A stretch of DNA of 64,000 bases from Tuwongella immobilis (GCF_901538355.1 NZ_LR593887.1:1836920-1900919), one strand, 5' to 3'. Positions 47,330 through 57,462 are shown, counted from the stretch's first letter. The notes: generated by a model from the sequence alone, not told the origin. Translations and numbers: made by a program.

Positions 47330-50275
47330 ATGCTGCGAAGCTGGTTGTCTCAGAACCGTCGAGGTTCGTCGGTGTCTTCGACCCTCAAAGTGGAATCGCT
47401 TGAATCACGTGAAGTGATGAATGCGTATGTTCCGAATTTTGTCGAAGAAAGCTGGATGGCGCGTCAAAATTCGCTCGCGGCAAGTGGCGAATTTGGAAGC
47501 AGCTATGTGAATCAATGGGTGGTCGGGGTTCGAGCCGATGTTGATGCCTATCAGCTTGCCCGCCGAGTTGGTCCAATTGAGTCGGTGAGTGATTTCAGCC
47601 AAGCGATGCAAGGCAGTCAGATTTGGAAGTTCGCGCAATCGTCTGGCGGTACAGAGGGGCAATCCGTGACCCCCGCTCAGATGATCCAGAAGTTTGAAGA
47701 ACTCAAATCCCAAGGGTTGATTACCTACTACTTCAGCGGCAATAACAATCTCGAGCGGGAAACTCACGCGTTTGTTCCCAACGATGCGTTGTTTAATCGA
47801 CAATGGTTCTTGCAGAATAAAGGCCAAACGGGTGGGAAAGCCGGGATTGATCTCAATCTCGCTCCTGTTTGGCAACAAGGCCTCACCGGCAATGGGGTCA
47901 TCGTTGGGGTGATCGATGACGGGTTGCAATGGCTGCATCCCGATATCAATGCCAACGCCTGGCAGAATCCGGGCGACCCGATTGACGGCATCGACAATGA
48001 TGCCAATGGGTTCATCGACGATTTCGTCGGTTGGAACTTCCGAAATAACACGAATAATCCCGCACCGATCACAACGGATGACGGTCACGGTACGGCCGTG
48101 GGTGGCATCATCGGTGCTCGGGGAGGCAACTCCGTTGGCGTCACGGGGGGCGCACCGAATGCGAAGCTCCTCGGATTGTCGCTCATTGGAGGCGGGGTCA
48201 CCGATCCCCTCGCCGACTTCAAGTCGCTCACCTACCAAGTTGATGATTATGTGGATATCTTCAACAATAGTTGGGGATTTGTGAACACCAGCAAAAACAT
48301 GGTGTTCGATCCGCTCAGCACGCTTGCGATGCGATACGGCAGTGAAAATGGGCGGGATGGGAAGGGAACCATCTATGTCTTCTCGGCTGGGAATAGTCGA
48401 GCGGAAGGGGCACTCACCACTTATTCGAGTCTGACGAACAACCCATATTCCATTGCGGTAGCCGCTCTCGATCACAACGGGGTCGTTACGAGCTATTCCA
48501 ACGCAGGTGCTTCTGTTTTCATTACTGGACCGAGCTCCGAAACCGCTGCGGATGGGATGGTCACGACCGACCTGACTGCGGATTGGGGCTACAACGATGG
48601 TAGCGAAGGTGTTGGCCCTGATTATACCACCAGCTTCAACGGAACTTCGGCTTCTGGCCCGGCGGTGTCCGGGGCTATTGCGTTGCTGCTCGAAGCCAAT
48701 CCCGAATTGACCTATCGTGACGTCCAAGAAATCATCGCCCAATCCGCGAGACGAACCGACGTCGGCAACGCGACTTGGAAACAGAATGGTGGCGGTTTCT
48801 GGGTTTCGGAAGATTATGGTTTTGGTTTGATGGATACCGCCAAGGCTGTTGAATTGGCCAAGGGGTGGAAAAACCTGAGCCCGCAGGTGGCATTCAACGG
48901 GAAACTGGAAACCATCGTGAATGGCGTCGTGCCGGACGGTTTCAGCTTCCTGACACGATCCTCGATCATTGACCGCAATGTTCGGATGGAGTGGACCTCC
49001 GTATCGGTAGACATCACCACCGCATTTCGTGGTGACTTGCTTATCGAGTTGACTTCACCGAGCGGAACGACCGTGACATTGGCCGCTCCACGCGGCGATG
49101 CGAACCCGAATTATTCGTACACCTTCTGGACGCCGTTTTTCCGGGGTGAATCCTCCGCAGGTGAATGGAAGCTGACGGTTCGCGATATGCTCACGGGAGA
49201 TATCGCCACGCTCAATCGGTTCCAAATTTCGGTACTTGGCACCGATCCGTCGATTCCGTTTGGCCAACAGCCGCTTCCGACGGTTCCTCCGGTGACTGGT
49301 ACGTTCCTTCCGGGGTCGTCGGGACTCTTGGTCGATCGGAACAGTAGTTCGAACTCCGCATCGCTGGTTTCGGTTGGGACGGGCGTTGGATTGCAAGGCA
49401 CCGTCCGAGTCATGAACTCGTTGACGGGCTTCATCTCCTTTGAGGTGGCCCCCTACGGTCCGAACTTCGGCGGTGGGGTGAATGCGGTTCAGACGGATCT
49501 GACCGGTGACGGCGTGATGGATCTGGTGACGGTGCCCGCCAGTGGCGGTGGTGCCCTCATCAAGGTCTACGACGGGTTCACAGGTGCCGAGGTGGCGAGC
49601 TTCTTTGCCTTTGATCCGAGCTTCCAAGGCGGGGCGAGTATCGCAGCGGGTGACATCGATGGCGATGGTCGCAACGACATCATCGTGGCGGCTGGGGCAG
49701 GTGGTGCGCCGCACGTGCGTGTGTTCAGCGGTGCCGGTCTGCAACCGATTGCGAACTTCTTTGCCTACGATCCGAGCTTCCGAGGTGGTTCTTCGGTCGC
49801 GGCGGGTGACATCAACGGCGACGGTCGAGCGGATATCATCGTTGGGGCCGGCATGGGCGGTGGCCCGCACGTCTATGTCTTTGATGGCTTGACGCAAGCC
49901 CCGATTGCATCGTTCTTTGCCTACGATCCGGCCTTCCGAGGTGGCGTCAATGTCTCGGCGGGTGACTTCAACGGCGACGGCTTGGTCGAAGTGATTACTG
50001 CCCCAGCATTTGCGGGTGGGCCGCACATCAAGATCTTCGACATCACTGCCGGAAACGCACTGATCGGCTCGTTCATGGCGGATGATCCGAACTTGAATCA
50101 GACCGGTGGTCGCGTGTCGGTGAAGGATGTCACTGGTGATGGCCGCGATGACATTGTCTACGCCAACGGTCCTGGTGTTCGCAGCCGCGTGCGAGTGTTC
50201 AACGGTACCGATCTGGCTCTCCTCAACGAGTATCAGCCGTTCGGCGATGATACCGGTGGTGTCTTCGTCGGATGA
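47330..50275 (+). CDS. Secreted subtilase (S8) with P domain and FG-GAP repeats
   Basis: 981 residues from ATG 47330 (site GGAGG); a GTG three bases earlier is in frame. LKVESLESREVMNAYVPNF at the start is the LESLE-type leader found in large planctomycete surface proteins. Catalytic triad: Asp in GVIDDGLQWLHPDI (about 195), His in DGHGTAVGG (about 250), Ser in GTSASGPAVSG (about 440). A proprotein-convertase P domain follows (about 520-640), then a beta-propeller with FG-GAP units (GDIDGDGRNDIIVAA, GDINGDGRADIIVGA, GDFNGDGLVEVITAP). Cell-surface protease. Confidence 0.93.
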   Translation: MLRSWLSQNRRGSSVSSTLKVESLESREVMNAYVPNFVEESWMARQNSLAASGEFGSSYVNQWVVGVRADVDAYQLARRVGPIESVSDFSQAMQGSQIWKFAQSSGGTEGQSVTPAQMIQKFEELKSQGLITYYFSGNNNLERETHAFVPNDALFNRQWFLQNKGQTGGKAGIDLNLAPVWQQGLTGNGVIVGVIDDGLQWLHPDINANAWQNPGDPIDGIDNDANGFIDDFVGWNFRNNTNNPAPITTDDGHGTAVGGIIGARGGNSVGVTGGAPNAKLLGLSLIGGGVTDPLADFKSLTYQVDDYVDIFNNSWGFVNTSKNMVFDPLSTLAMRYGSENGRDGKGTIYVFSAGNSRAEGALTTYSSLTNNPYSIAVAALDHNGVVTSYSNAGASVFITGPSSETAADGMVTTDLTADWGYNDGSEGVGPDYTTSFNGTSASGPAVSGAIALLLEANPELTYRDVQEIIAQSARRTDVGNATWKQNGGGFWVSEDYGFGLMDTAKAVELAKGWKNLSPQVAFNGKLETIVNGVVPDGFSFLTRSSIIDRNVRMEWTSVSVDITTAFRGDLLIELTSPSGTTVTLAAPRGDANPNYSYTFWTPFFRGESSAGEWKLTVRDMLTGDIATLNRFQISVLGTDPSIPFGQQPLPTVPPVTGTFLPGSSGLLVDRNSSSNSASLVSVGTGVGLQGTVRVMNSLTGFISFEVAPYGPNFGGGVNAVQTDLTGDGVMDLVTVPASGGGALIKVYDGFTGAEVASFFAFDPSFQGGASIAAGDIDGDGRNDIIVAAGAGGAPHVRVFSGAGLQPIANFFAYDPSFRGGSSVAAGDINGDGRADIIVGAGMGGGPHVYVFDGLTQAPIASFFAYDPAFRGGVNVSAGDFNGDGLVEVITAPAFAGGPHIKIFDITAGNALIGSFMADDPNLNQTGGRVSVKDVTGDGRDDIVYANGPGVRSRVRVFNGTDLALLNEYQPFGDDTGGVFVG

Positions 50276-50464
50276 TCGAGTGATTCATCTGGCCATGATT
50301 CGCTGATGAACGATCGCAATCGATTCCGAGAACGGGTCGGTTGCGATTGTCATTTTCGGGATCTTCGTTGAAATCGGCAGAAAGAACATTCTTTCAGCGG
50401 AATCGGGTGGGCATCCACGGTACACTGAAGGCTGTGGGATGGCTCGCTTCCGAGGCACGCCGAT

Positions 50465-53293
50465 ATGCCCTTGGCACGCATACCGCTGGTGCAGTTGCTC
50501 GACTTGGATCGAGCCGCTTGGCCATTGCCATCGACCGGTTCTGATCCCGCGACAGTCCCATCGTCGCAACCCGTTCCCCAATCCACACTTCGGATCGCAT
50601 GTCAGCGTTGGTTGCATCCGCAATTCCTGGATTGTGCGGAAGATGGGCAGCTTGCGGACGAGCTGGTTCACTTTGCATCGCAAGTCATCCCCCCGCCAGT
50701 GTTTGCATCGCGGATTCGTGCCAAGGTGCGCTTCCTTCGTCATGGGTTGCAGCATTGGTTGCATGCGGCGGGATCGGTACCGGAAAAGTTGGCCGCCTGT
50801 TTGAATTGGGATGGGCCGTATGCGTTGGCGGGGTTCGGTTCGCAATTTTGGCTGGCGATTGCGCGAGCGATCACGCTCGAAGCCGGGGCGGATGATCTGC
50901 CGATGATTTCGGCATCGATCGATGCGGGGCTGGGTCGGCTGGGGCTGGTGTTTTCCCGAGAGTCGCTGGCCGATTGGGGCGATCACTTCGCCCGACGCAT
51001 GGCCTGGTACGCCGATTTGCGGCAGGCCCGTCCGGAATGGTCAGTCGCTCAGTTGGACGATTTTTTTGCTCGCGTCGGGCAGATGACGCATCGCGAGATC
51101 CCCGCGCCGCCGGCGACATCGGATTCACCGGCAGAGGATGTTGCGGATCTGGTGCGTAACCTTCGGAATCAGCGACCGTTACGACGATTTCTCGCGGAGC
51201 GGACAGCGACTTTGGAACGGGCGATTGACCGCCTGCGTCAAGCGATTGCCCAAGCGGATGCGGATGCGCTGCGGCATGCGTTGGCGAGTGTGCATCCGGT
51301 TGCGGCTCAGCGGTTGGATCTGGGCGATGCGGGCTGGCCGGAGATGCTTCAGTCGATTCTGGATGCTCCGACCCTGGCGGATGCCTGGGATGAGGCAATT
51401 GTCGATCGCTTGGGGTGGTGGTTGCCCGCCGCGGTGCTGCATCTGCGTGATCCGTTGCAATATCCTGCGTGGGATGAGGCGAGTCGGCGGGGGGTGGCGT
51501 TGCTGGCGGACGGGGTTTTGCTGGCCGAGACGGTTGGCGAAGGCTACGAGTTGGTGCAGGAAGCCGTGCAGGCATTGGCGGCGGAATACCATCTGCATCC
51601 GCTGGAGGTGCCGGATCTGTTGCGGCTGGTGGCGAATCGAAGTCGGCCGACGATTCCACGTGGCGAATCGTCATCGGAGATGGCGGCCGCCCCGACCTTC
51701 GGCGGATTCTGTCGGGATACCTTCCGATTCCTGGCAGAATTGGAACAGTCGAATCATCGGGAGTGGATGCAATTGCACCGCGAACGGTACGAATTTGCCG
51801 TGCGCGAGCCGTTGGTGGAATTATGCGAGGCACTGACGACGCGCTACATTGAGCCGGTGTGGGTGCGTGAGCGCGGTTGGGATTTGGAGACAACCGCGAA
51901 ATCGGGGCGTGCCTTGTCGAGCATCGTTCGCAATGATTTTGGCCGCGGGGCACCGTATCAGCCAACGCAGTGGATCGTCTTCTATCGGCGGGCGATTGGG
52001 GCCAAGCGGGACGATGTGCAGTGTGTGGTGCGGGTGGATGCATCTGGGGTCGCGGCGGGGATTCAGCTCGGGCAGGGGGCACGCGAGGCGGGGCGGCGTT
52101 TTCGGCGGCAGATCCAGCAGCATGCGGAAGCGCTTTGGGCCGCGCTGCAAGCCCGTGGGTGGAATCGCGGGATTCGCTTTCGTCCGGATACGGATGCCGA
52201 GCCGATTGCGATTCGTTCTGCGGCAGATTTGCGTCATTGGGCCACGGGGCGGAATCTGCGAGCGGAGCTGACCTTTGCGCCCGATGATCCACTCTTGCGG
52301 CAAGAATCGCTGGTGAATGTGCTGATTGTGTTGTTCGATCAATTGATGCCGATTTATGCGTGTGCGGTCGAGGAACAGCCGTTGCCATTGTTGGAAAGCT
52401 GGGCTGGGCCGATTCGCACATCGTATGATGCAACGCGATTTCGAGACGAAACCGGCCTGGGAGCGGATTGGATTCGGCAGGCCCGCGAACTGCTGGATAT
52501 GAAGCGGCAACTGCTGCTGGTCGGCGTTCCGGGCACGGGGAAAACCCATGTCGCCCGGCACCTGGCCCGACTGCTCACCGGCGATCGGCCCGAGGCGGTG
52601 CGGCTGGTGCAGTTTCATGCGGCCTATTCGTATGAGGAATTCGTCGAGGGGATGAAGCCGCGCACCATCGAGGTAGATGGCCGCACGCAAGTGAGCTACC
52701 CGATCGAGCCGGGCGTGTTGCCGAGCTTCGTGGAGCACGCGCAAGCCGAACCCGGGCAAACGTTTGTGCTGCTCATCGATGAAATCAATCGTGGCAATCT
52801 CGCTCGCATTTTCGGCGAACTGCTATACCTGCTGGAATACCGCGATCACGCGATTCTGCTGCCGTACTCGCGGCGGCAATTCCAACTGCCGGGCAACCTG
52901 CTGATTCTGGGGACGATGAACGGGGCCGATCGATCGACCATCGCGCTGGATCAAGCGATGCGACGACGATTCTCCGTGCTGGAGATGCCGCCCGACGCCG
53001 GGATTCTCGCCGATTGGCTGATGCGACACCCGCCGAAAGCGGAGGAACCATTCGCATCGCGCGTGCTGCAATTATTCGAAACGCTGAATGCGCGACTCCG
53101 GAAGGAATACGGCCCCGAGTGCCAAATCGGGCATAGTTTCTTCATGCAGCCGGAGCTGGACGAATCCAAATTGCGCGCCATTTGGGAGCACCACATTCGC
53201 CCGCTGCTGGACGATTACCAACAACGCCACCCCACCCGCCGCGATTGGCCCTTCACCGATTTCTGGCCCACCCCCGCGAAATCCCGCCGGTAA
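50465..53293 (+). CDS. DUF2461 domain fused to McrB-like AAA+ ATPase
   Basis: 942 residues from ATG 50465. Residues about 1-400 are helical and unrecognised. About 412-640 contains a DUF2461-like domain beginning FCRDTFRFLAELEQSNHREW then RYEFAVREPL. The C-terminal third is a McrB-type AAA+ module: Walker A GVPGTGKTHVA (about 687), Walker B VLLIDEINRGNLARIFGELL (about 770), and TMNGADRSTIALDQAMRRRF. McrB powers McrBC modification-dependent restriction, but no McrC nuclease is near. Followed by toxin genes, so a defence role is possible. Confidence 0.85.
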   Translation: MPLARIPLVQLLDLDRAAWPLPSTGSDPATVPSSQPVPQSTLRIACQRWLHPQFLDCAEDGQLADELVHFASQVIPPPVFASRIRAKVRFLRHGLQHWLHAAGSVPEKLAACLNWDGPYALAGFGSQFWLAIARAITLEAGADDLPMISASIDAGLGRLGLVFSRESLADWGDHFARRMAWYADLRQARPEWSVAQLDDFFARVGQMTHREIPAPPATSDSPAEDVADLVRNLRNQRPLRRFLAERTATLERAIDRLRQAIAQADADALRHALASVHPVAAQRLDLGDAGWPEMLQSILDAPTLADAWDEAIVDRLGWWLPAAVLHLRDPLQYPAWDEASRRGVALLADGVLLAETVGEGYELVQEAVQALAAEYHLHPLEVPDLLRLVANRSRPTIPRGESSSEMAAAPTFGGFCRDTFRFLAELEQSNHREWMQLHRERYEFAVREPLVELCEALTTRYIEPVWVRERGWDLETTAKSGRALSSIVRNDFGRGAPYQPTQWIVFYRRAIGAKRDDVQCVVRVDASGVAAGIQLGQGAREAGRRFRRQIQQHAEALWAALQARGWNRGIRFRPDTDAEPIAIRSAADLRHWATGRNLRAELTFAPDDPLLRQESLVNVLIVLFDQLMPIYACAVEEQPLPLLESWAGPIRTSYDATRFRDETGLGADWIRQARELLDMKRQLLLVGVPGTGKTHVARHLARLLTGDRPEAVRLVQFHAAYSYEEFVEGMKPRTIEVDGRTQVSYPIEPGVLPSFVEHAQAEPGQTFVLLIDEINRGNLARIFGELLYLLEYRDHAILLPYSRRQFQLPGNLLILGTMNGADRSTIALDQAMRRRFSVLEMPPDAGILADWLMRHPPKAEEPFASRVLQLFETLNARLRKEYGPECQIGHSFFMQPELDESKLRAIWEHHIRPLLDDYQQRHPTRRDWPFTDFWPTPAKSRR

Positions 53294-53420
53294 TTCCTGA
53301 TTCACTCGACTTGCCGCCAATCACCACGAACCGCCGCCAATCGATCCGCGACCCAACACCGATCCCGTGGGAACCGGTCAACCTTTCGAGACGCAGCCAG
53401 AGGGTATCGGGGCGATCTAG

Positions 53421-53696
53421 AAGATCGAAGGGGGAGCGAATCCGCAGTCGGAGATTCCTAAATCTCGTCAATGGCACCGCAAACGCCGTGCGTATATTGT
53501 GGAGAATCCGAGGAAAGGTTCGAAATCCGACAACGAGGTCGTTGATCGGATGCGTCAGGAAGGGAAGATGCTCGGCGAGTGTGCTGAAGCGAAAGGAAAT
53601 CATCTGATGGAACGTGGCGGCTACTTGATCGCGCCGCACACGAAGTCGGCCACGCACCCGTTTCGTAACGGGATTCTTCACGAAAAGGTGAGACTT
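53421..53696 (+). pseudogene. Toxin C-terminal remnant upstream of a TPR immunity gene
   Basis: One open frame without a good start reads SRQWHRKRRAYIVENPRKGS then VVDRMRQEGKMLGECAEAKG. The order W-x-x-x-A-Y ... NP-x-K-G ... V-D-R-M resembles the end of Rhs/HNH (GH-E-like) polymorphic toxins. It continues in frame into the next gene. A stop lies just upstream (TAG 53418). I read it as a truncated toxin end; the family is inference. Confidence 0.5.
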
Positions 53697-54113
53697 GTGA
53701 ACGACAAACTGGCAAGCGAGATCCAAGCCAAAATCGACGAAGGCGATACGTTTCTCAGTGAAGATCGGTTTGCTTTGGCTGTGAAGTGCTACGAACAGGC
53801 CGCTGCTCTTCTTCCCGAGCCACGGAATGCTCATGCAATCAGTCTTCAGGTTTATCTGGCGTTGGGCGAAGGGTACTTTTTTTCAGGGTACTACGATCAG
53901 GCATTGGTCGCTTTTCAGCAAGCCATGAAAACTTCGGGGGGAATCGAGAACCCGCTTACGCATCTCCGGATGGGGCAATCATATTTCGAGATCGGCGAAC
54001 TTGATTCGGCTGCAGATTCGTTGACGAGGTCGTATGCTTTAGATGGGCGTACCATTTTTGACGGCGAGGATGAGAAATACCTGTCGTTCCTCGCTTCTCG
54101 GATCGATCTATAA
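53697..54113 (+). CDS. TPR-containing immunity-like protein
   Basis: 138 residues from GTG 53697, which is preceded by AAGGTGAG. Two tetratricopeptide-like units (AVKCYEQAAALLPEPRNAHA, YYDQALVAFQQAMKTSGGIE, GELDSAADSLTRSYALDGRT). Small TPR proteins of this kind typically follow polymorphic-toxin tips and act as their immunity proteins. Starting at 53499 instead would fuse the toxin remnant to it. Cytoplasmic. Confidence 0.7.
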   Translation: MNDKLASEIQAKIDEGDTFLSEDRFALAVKCYEQAAALLPEPRNAHAISLQVYLALGEGYFFSGYYDQALVAFQQAMKTSGGIENPLTHLRMGQSYFEIGELDSAADSLTRSYALDGRTIFDGEDEKYLSFLASRIDL

Positions 54114-54194
54114 CCTGACTCGTTTAATTGTGACAGATAACGAATCTGTATATTTCAATTTGTTATCTTATACAAACAGCCTACTTACTGCAAA

Positions 54195-55244
54195 GTGACA
54201 TGGGAGTACTGGCGCGACTCACGTGATTGGCATCTAGCGAACGCACGAACCCCTCCCCGCATCCTTTGTTCGCTCGCTTCGCCGCCGAAGCCGTCGCATC
54301 CAATGGACCTGTGCCAATGCCGACGAGCGATCGAGCAATTCGTCCCAGGAGATGCCATTCTCAGCCGAGACGAACACGACCTCAACGGCCCAATCGAAGT
54401 CCAGATTGTGGAATTCGTGTTCGAACGATCGCCCCTGATCTTCGAACTTCGCGTGGCAGGTCAATTCATTGAGACAACCGCCGAGCATCCATTCTGGGTC
54501 GTTAACCGTGGCTGGACACCAGTCTGGGAACTGACGATCGGCGATTCGCTGACGACAATCACTGGCGAAACGGTATCCGTCGAGGGCGTTCACGAAACCG
54601 ATCGGCGGCAAACGGTCTACAATCTGAGGGTTGCGGAGTTCCACACTTACTTCGTCGGCTGCGACGAGTGGGGCTTCAGTGTTTGGGCGCACAACGTCGA
54701 TTGCGGCGACGTGTGGCGGGCGATAGGCGGGAAGGGAGAGGTTCCGGAAGCGGCCCGTGAGGCCGTGAACAGGGTCACCGAGGCGGTCAACCGTGGGGCG
54801 AGCAAGACTGAAGTCCGCGACCTTCTGAAGCAGATCCCAGATGGTCCGGCCTCTAACAGCAAGGCGTTGCCCATCGCGGACGATCTGCTCACTCGTCCCA
54901 AGACTGCCGCACCTGCCCCCAAGCCCGCAACTCCTGCGGCTCCGCCGCGCTCTCCCGCAGGCCGCCTGCTTGAAGACGAGATCGCACATCACTCCCAGGG
55001 GCATTGGCCTGGGGAAAGCGTCTCAAGGATTCGGCAGCGAGTCGATGAGGTGATTGCTGGTGCGCAGGAATCGCACGCGATGCCAAATGGGCATACCATC
55101 TATCGGCGCGGCGATACCGTAGTCGTCGTAAACACGAACCGGACTGAAGGGACTATTTTTCGGCCCTCTAACTTGAAGAATGAAACAGGTGTGGATATCG
55201 CGAAGAACCACGTCCGCCGCTGGGTTGAAGAGGGAGGCCGGTAG
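54195..55244 (+). CDS. Truncated Hint-domain polymorphic toxin, cassette 1
   Basis: 349 residues by the longest frame (GTG 54195; ATG 54303 is possible). The Hint (pretoxin) domain lies about 38-170 with IEQFVPGDAILSRDEHDLN, IETTAEHPFWVVNRGWTPVW and ending GCDEWGFSVWAHN. The usual N-terminal block with the catalytic Cys (GCFVAGTPLL, present at 58779) is absent, so autoprocessing should fail. The C-terminal toxin (about 175-349) ends HTIYRRGDTVVVVNTNRTEG, a pattern reminiscent of RNase-type tips; not recognised precisely. The paired immunity gene starts two bases after the stop. Confidence 0.8.
   Translation: MTWEYWRDSRDWHLANARTPPRILCSLASPPKPSHPMDLCQCRRAIEQFVPGDAILSRDEHDLNGPIEVQIVEFVFERSPLIFELRVAGQFIETTAEHPFWVVNRGWTPVWELTIGDSLTTITGETVSVEGVHETDRRQTVYNLRVAEFHTYFVGCDEWGFSVWAHNVDCGDVWRAIGGKGEVPEAAREAVNRVTEAVNRGASKTEVRDLLKQIPDGPASNSKALPIADDLLTRPKTAAPAPKPATPAAPPRSPAGRLLEDEIAHHSQGHWPGESVSRIRQRVDEVIAGAQESHAMPNGHTIYRRGDTVVVVNTNRTEGTIFRPSNLKNETGVDIAKNHVRRWVEEGGR
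54222..54303. repeat. Cassette-boundary repeat, copy 1
   Basis: About 80 bases running from GTGATTGGCATC to GTCGCATCCAA, nearly the same as 60434-60513, including CTTCGCCGCCGAAGCCG and CCTTTGTTCG. The copy at 60434 has the same order of small inverted repeats. It lies between a TPR immunity gene and the next Hint fragment. Confidence 0.75.
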
Positions 55245-55245
55245 G

Positions 55246-55626
55246 ATGTTGCTGTCACTATCTCAACGCGACGTGCGGATTCTGCTTGGCGCTCAGTTGA
55301 TGAGCTTTGGCGTCCCGTTTTATCGAACGACCAAGCCGGATCTCGCGCCCTACGAGGTAATCATGGAGGAACTGCGCTCTCGTCTCATCAAAGAGAGAAA
55401 CGCGATACTCGACGCGCGAACAGGAGGAGCGAGCGACGAAAGGGAATCAAGCTTCCTTGAGTTGTCGCTTTCTCCAGACGAGATTCGGGGGGGCAGGATC
55501 GTGCTGGAAGCGTGTCTCGCGGAGTGTGGCGACGATCCCACAGACCTAGAACTTCATCTCCGGACTCGCGAACGACAGGACGTTGAACGGTTGCTCGCCA
55601 AATTTCTCGGAGCGAGAGGCAAGTAA
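55246..55626 (+). CDS. Immunity protein for cassette 1
   Basis: 126 residues; ATG 55246 begins one base after the toxin stop at 55244 and follows GAGGGAGG, so translation is coupled. No signal peptide. Soluble, acidic and helical (FLELSLSPDEIRGGRIVLEA). The arrangement toxin-tip then small gene is the classical toxin/immunity pair. Not a recognised family. Confidence 0.75.
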   Translation: MLLSLSQRDVRILLGAQLMSFGVPFYRTTKPDLAPYEVIMEELRSRLIKERNAILDARTGGASDERESSFLELSLSPDEIRGGRIVLEACLAECGDDPTDLELHLRTRERQDVERLLAKFLGARGK

Positions 55627-56061
55627 CAACGAGGATTCCGGGGTTATCACCGGTCCCCCGCTGGTTACTCCTCGGTATCCACGTTAGCCCCGGCGGCAAC
55701 TCTCTCCCGCCCAAGACCATCCGTGCGGCCAGGGCCACGGATTGGGAACATGATGGGTGTCGTTCTGCCATCGGCATCTGAATGATGTCGTTGGCCACGC
55801 CAGTGGGCTTGTGCGTGTTGCTGAAGCCGGGCGAAAAAGTTCCATTCATCGAAATCGGCTTGCGAAAAAAGGTCTGTCGGGACTCCTGCCAGGCCTGTAA
55901 ATCATCATCCGTGTGTTCCCTTCTTCTCTTGGGACTCCGGCGGTGGGATCAGCGTGGCTCGCAACCCGGCGAACAAACAAACGGTCCTGCCGGCTTTTTG
56001 TTCGTTCGCCTGAAGTTCCCCGCATTGATGCTGCGAAGCGAAGATCCTTCGACTGACGCTG
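55627..56061. other. Degraded stretch between cassettes
   Basis: No gene found. It includes a further CTTTTTGTTCGTTCGCC-type boundary scrap (about 55992-56015) in front of the next Hint fragment, and probably remains of a deleted cassette. Confidence 0.5.
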
Positions 56062-56547
56062 GTGGGATCACGTCAACTGATTGAGACCACCGCCGAGCAT
56101 CCGTTCTGGATCGTTGGCCGTAGCTGGACGTCGGTCTGGGAATTGTCAAAAGGCGATTGTCTGACGACAATCACTGGTGAAACGGTATCCGTCGAGGGCG
56201 TTCACGAAACCGATCGGCGGCAAACGGTCTATAATCTGCGTGTCAGCGACTTCCACACCGACTTCGTCGGCTGCGACGAGTGGGGCTACTCCGTCTGGGC
56301 GCACCATGCGGAGTGCGCGATCCTCTATCAGCGAGGTGATACATGGTATCTCAGGGGTAAAGGATCGAACACTGTCCTAAAAGAAGGCACAGTATCTGAC
56401 GTGCGTGCTTACGCTACGGCCAACGGCCACGAAATAACTGTACCGAAGGCTGGAGAATCATTCTCACCCGAACACCGTGCTGCCGATTCACAAGCATACT
56501 TAGACAAGTTCAAGCCGGGAGGTGAGAACTACGGCAAAACCCTGACA
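56062..56547 (+). pseudogene. Hint-domain toxin, cassette 2, 5' part interrupted by an IS3 element
   Basis: Starts at a GTG (56062) with GSRQLIETTAEHPFWIVGRS, so the whole front of the Hint domain is missing. Ends FVGCDEWGYSVWAHHAEC (Asn replaced by His at the usual Hint end). The toxin part reads YLDKFKPGGENYGKTLT and is cut at the IS left end (56548). The sequence resumes after the IS at about 57804. Confidence 0.8.
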
Positions 56548-56590
56548 TGCCCCCAAAAAGTGGTCCAGTCGCTGTGAGAGTCGGATCCAC

Positions 56591-57439
56591 TCATCCAATT
56601 GTGTCCTCGACACGGCATCGCGCAGCGGAGTCGTGGCGAGGACACAATTCCCCGTACTCCGCAGGCGTCTTGTAACCCAGCGAGCTGTGCGGGCGCTCGT
56701 GGTTGTACTCTCGACGCCACTGTCCCGCAAGCACCTTCGCTTCCGTCACGCTTGCGAACTCCTCCACACCCAGAAACTCGTCCCTCACTCGGCTGTGGAA
56801 CGACTCCGCGTAGCCGTTTTCCCAGGGCGAACCTGGCTCCACGTACAATGTCCCGACACCCGCTCCGGCCAGCCAATCCCGGATTGCACCGGCGATGAAC
56901 TCTGGCCCGTTGTCGCTGCGGATGTGCCCTGGGGCTCCCCGAACCTCGACCAACTCGGCCAGCACTCCGATCACCTCCCGGCTGCCCATCGACCGGCCTA
57001 CCTCAAGAGCCAGGCATTCCCGAGTGTACTCGTCCAACACGCTCAGCACCTTCAGCGTCGAACCCGAGGTCGTCCTGTCGTGGATAAAATCCCAGCACCA
57101 GACGTGATCCTTGCCCATTGCACGGTACCGCGAGCACCCGTTGGCCGACTGTCCCAGCCGCGTCTTTTTCCTTATTTTCCTGGGGACACGAAGGCCCTGA
57201 GCCTTCCAGAGTCGGGACACACGCTTGCGGTTGACCCGCCAGCCGGCCCGCACCAAAAGCACCCAAATCCGGCGGTAGCCGTATCGTGGATGCCGCCCGA
57301 CCAACTCCAACATCGCCTCCACCAGCCCGGCCTCATCCTCCCTCGGGGCTGGTCTCTGGCGCATGGTTGAGCGGTGCAGCCCGACCACCTCACAGACACG
57401 CCGCTGCGACACGTCGAAGGTCGCGGCCAGGTCCGCCAC
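56591..57439 (-). CDS. IS3-family transposase OrfB (DDE)
   Basis: 282 residues by itself (ATG 57439), but made as an OrfAB fusion by -1 frameshift. rve integrase core with WCWDFIHDRTTSG (first Asp), RSDNGPEFIAGAIRDWL (second Asp) and PWENGYAESFHSRVRDEFLG (Glu). HTH_21 domain near the start (RHPRYGYRRIWVLLVRAGW). Complete, so likely active. Confidence 0.96.
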   Translation of the reverse strand: MADLAATFDVSQRRVCEVVGLHRSTMRQRPAPREDEAGLVEAMLELVGRHPRYGYRRIWVLLVRAGWRVNRKRVSRLWKAQGLRVPRKIRKKTRLGQSANGCSRYRAMGKDHVWCWDFIHDRTTSGSTLKVLSVLDEYTRECLALEVGRSMGSREVIGVLAELVEVRGAPGHIRSDNGPEFIAGAIRDWLAGAGVGTLYVEPGSPWENGYAESFHSRVRDEFLGVEEFASVTEAKVLAGQWRREYNHERPHSSLGYKTPAEYGELCPRHDSAARCRVEDTIG

Positions 57440-57462
57440 GATGGCACGCCCGGCTGCGGCGG

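Noticed and set aside
50871-52433. 520-codon minus-strand ORF
   Set aside because: Antisense shadow of the McrB-like gene; Pro/Arg/Ser-rich only because of GC-rich codons.
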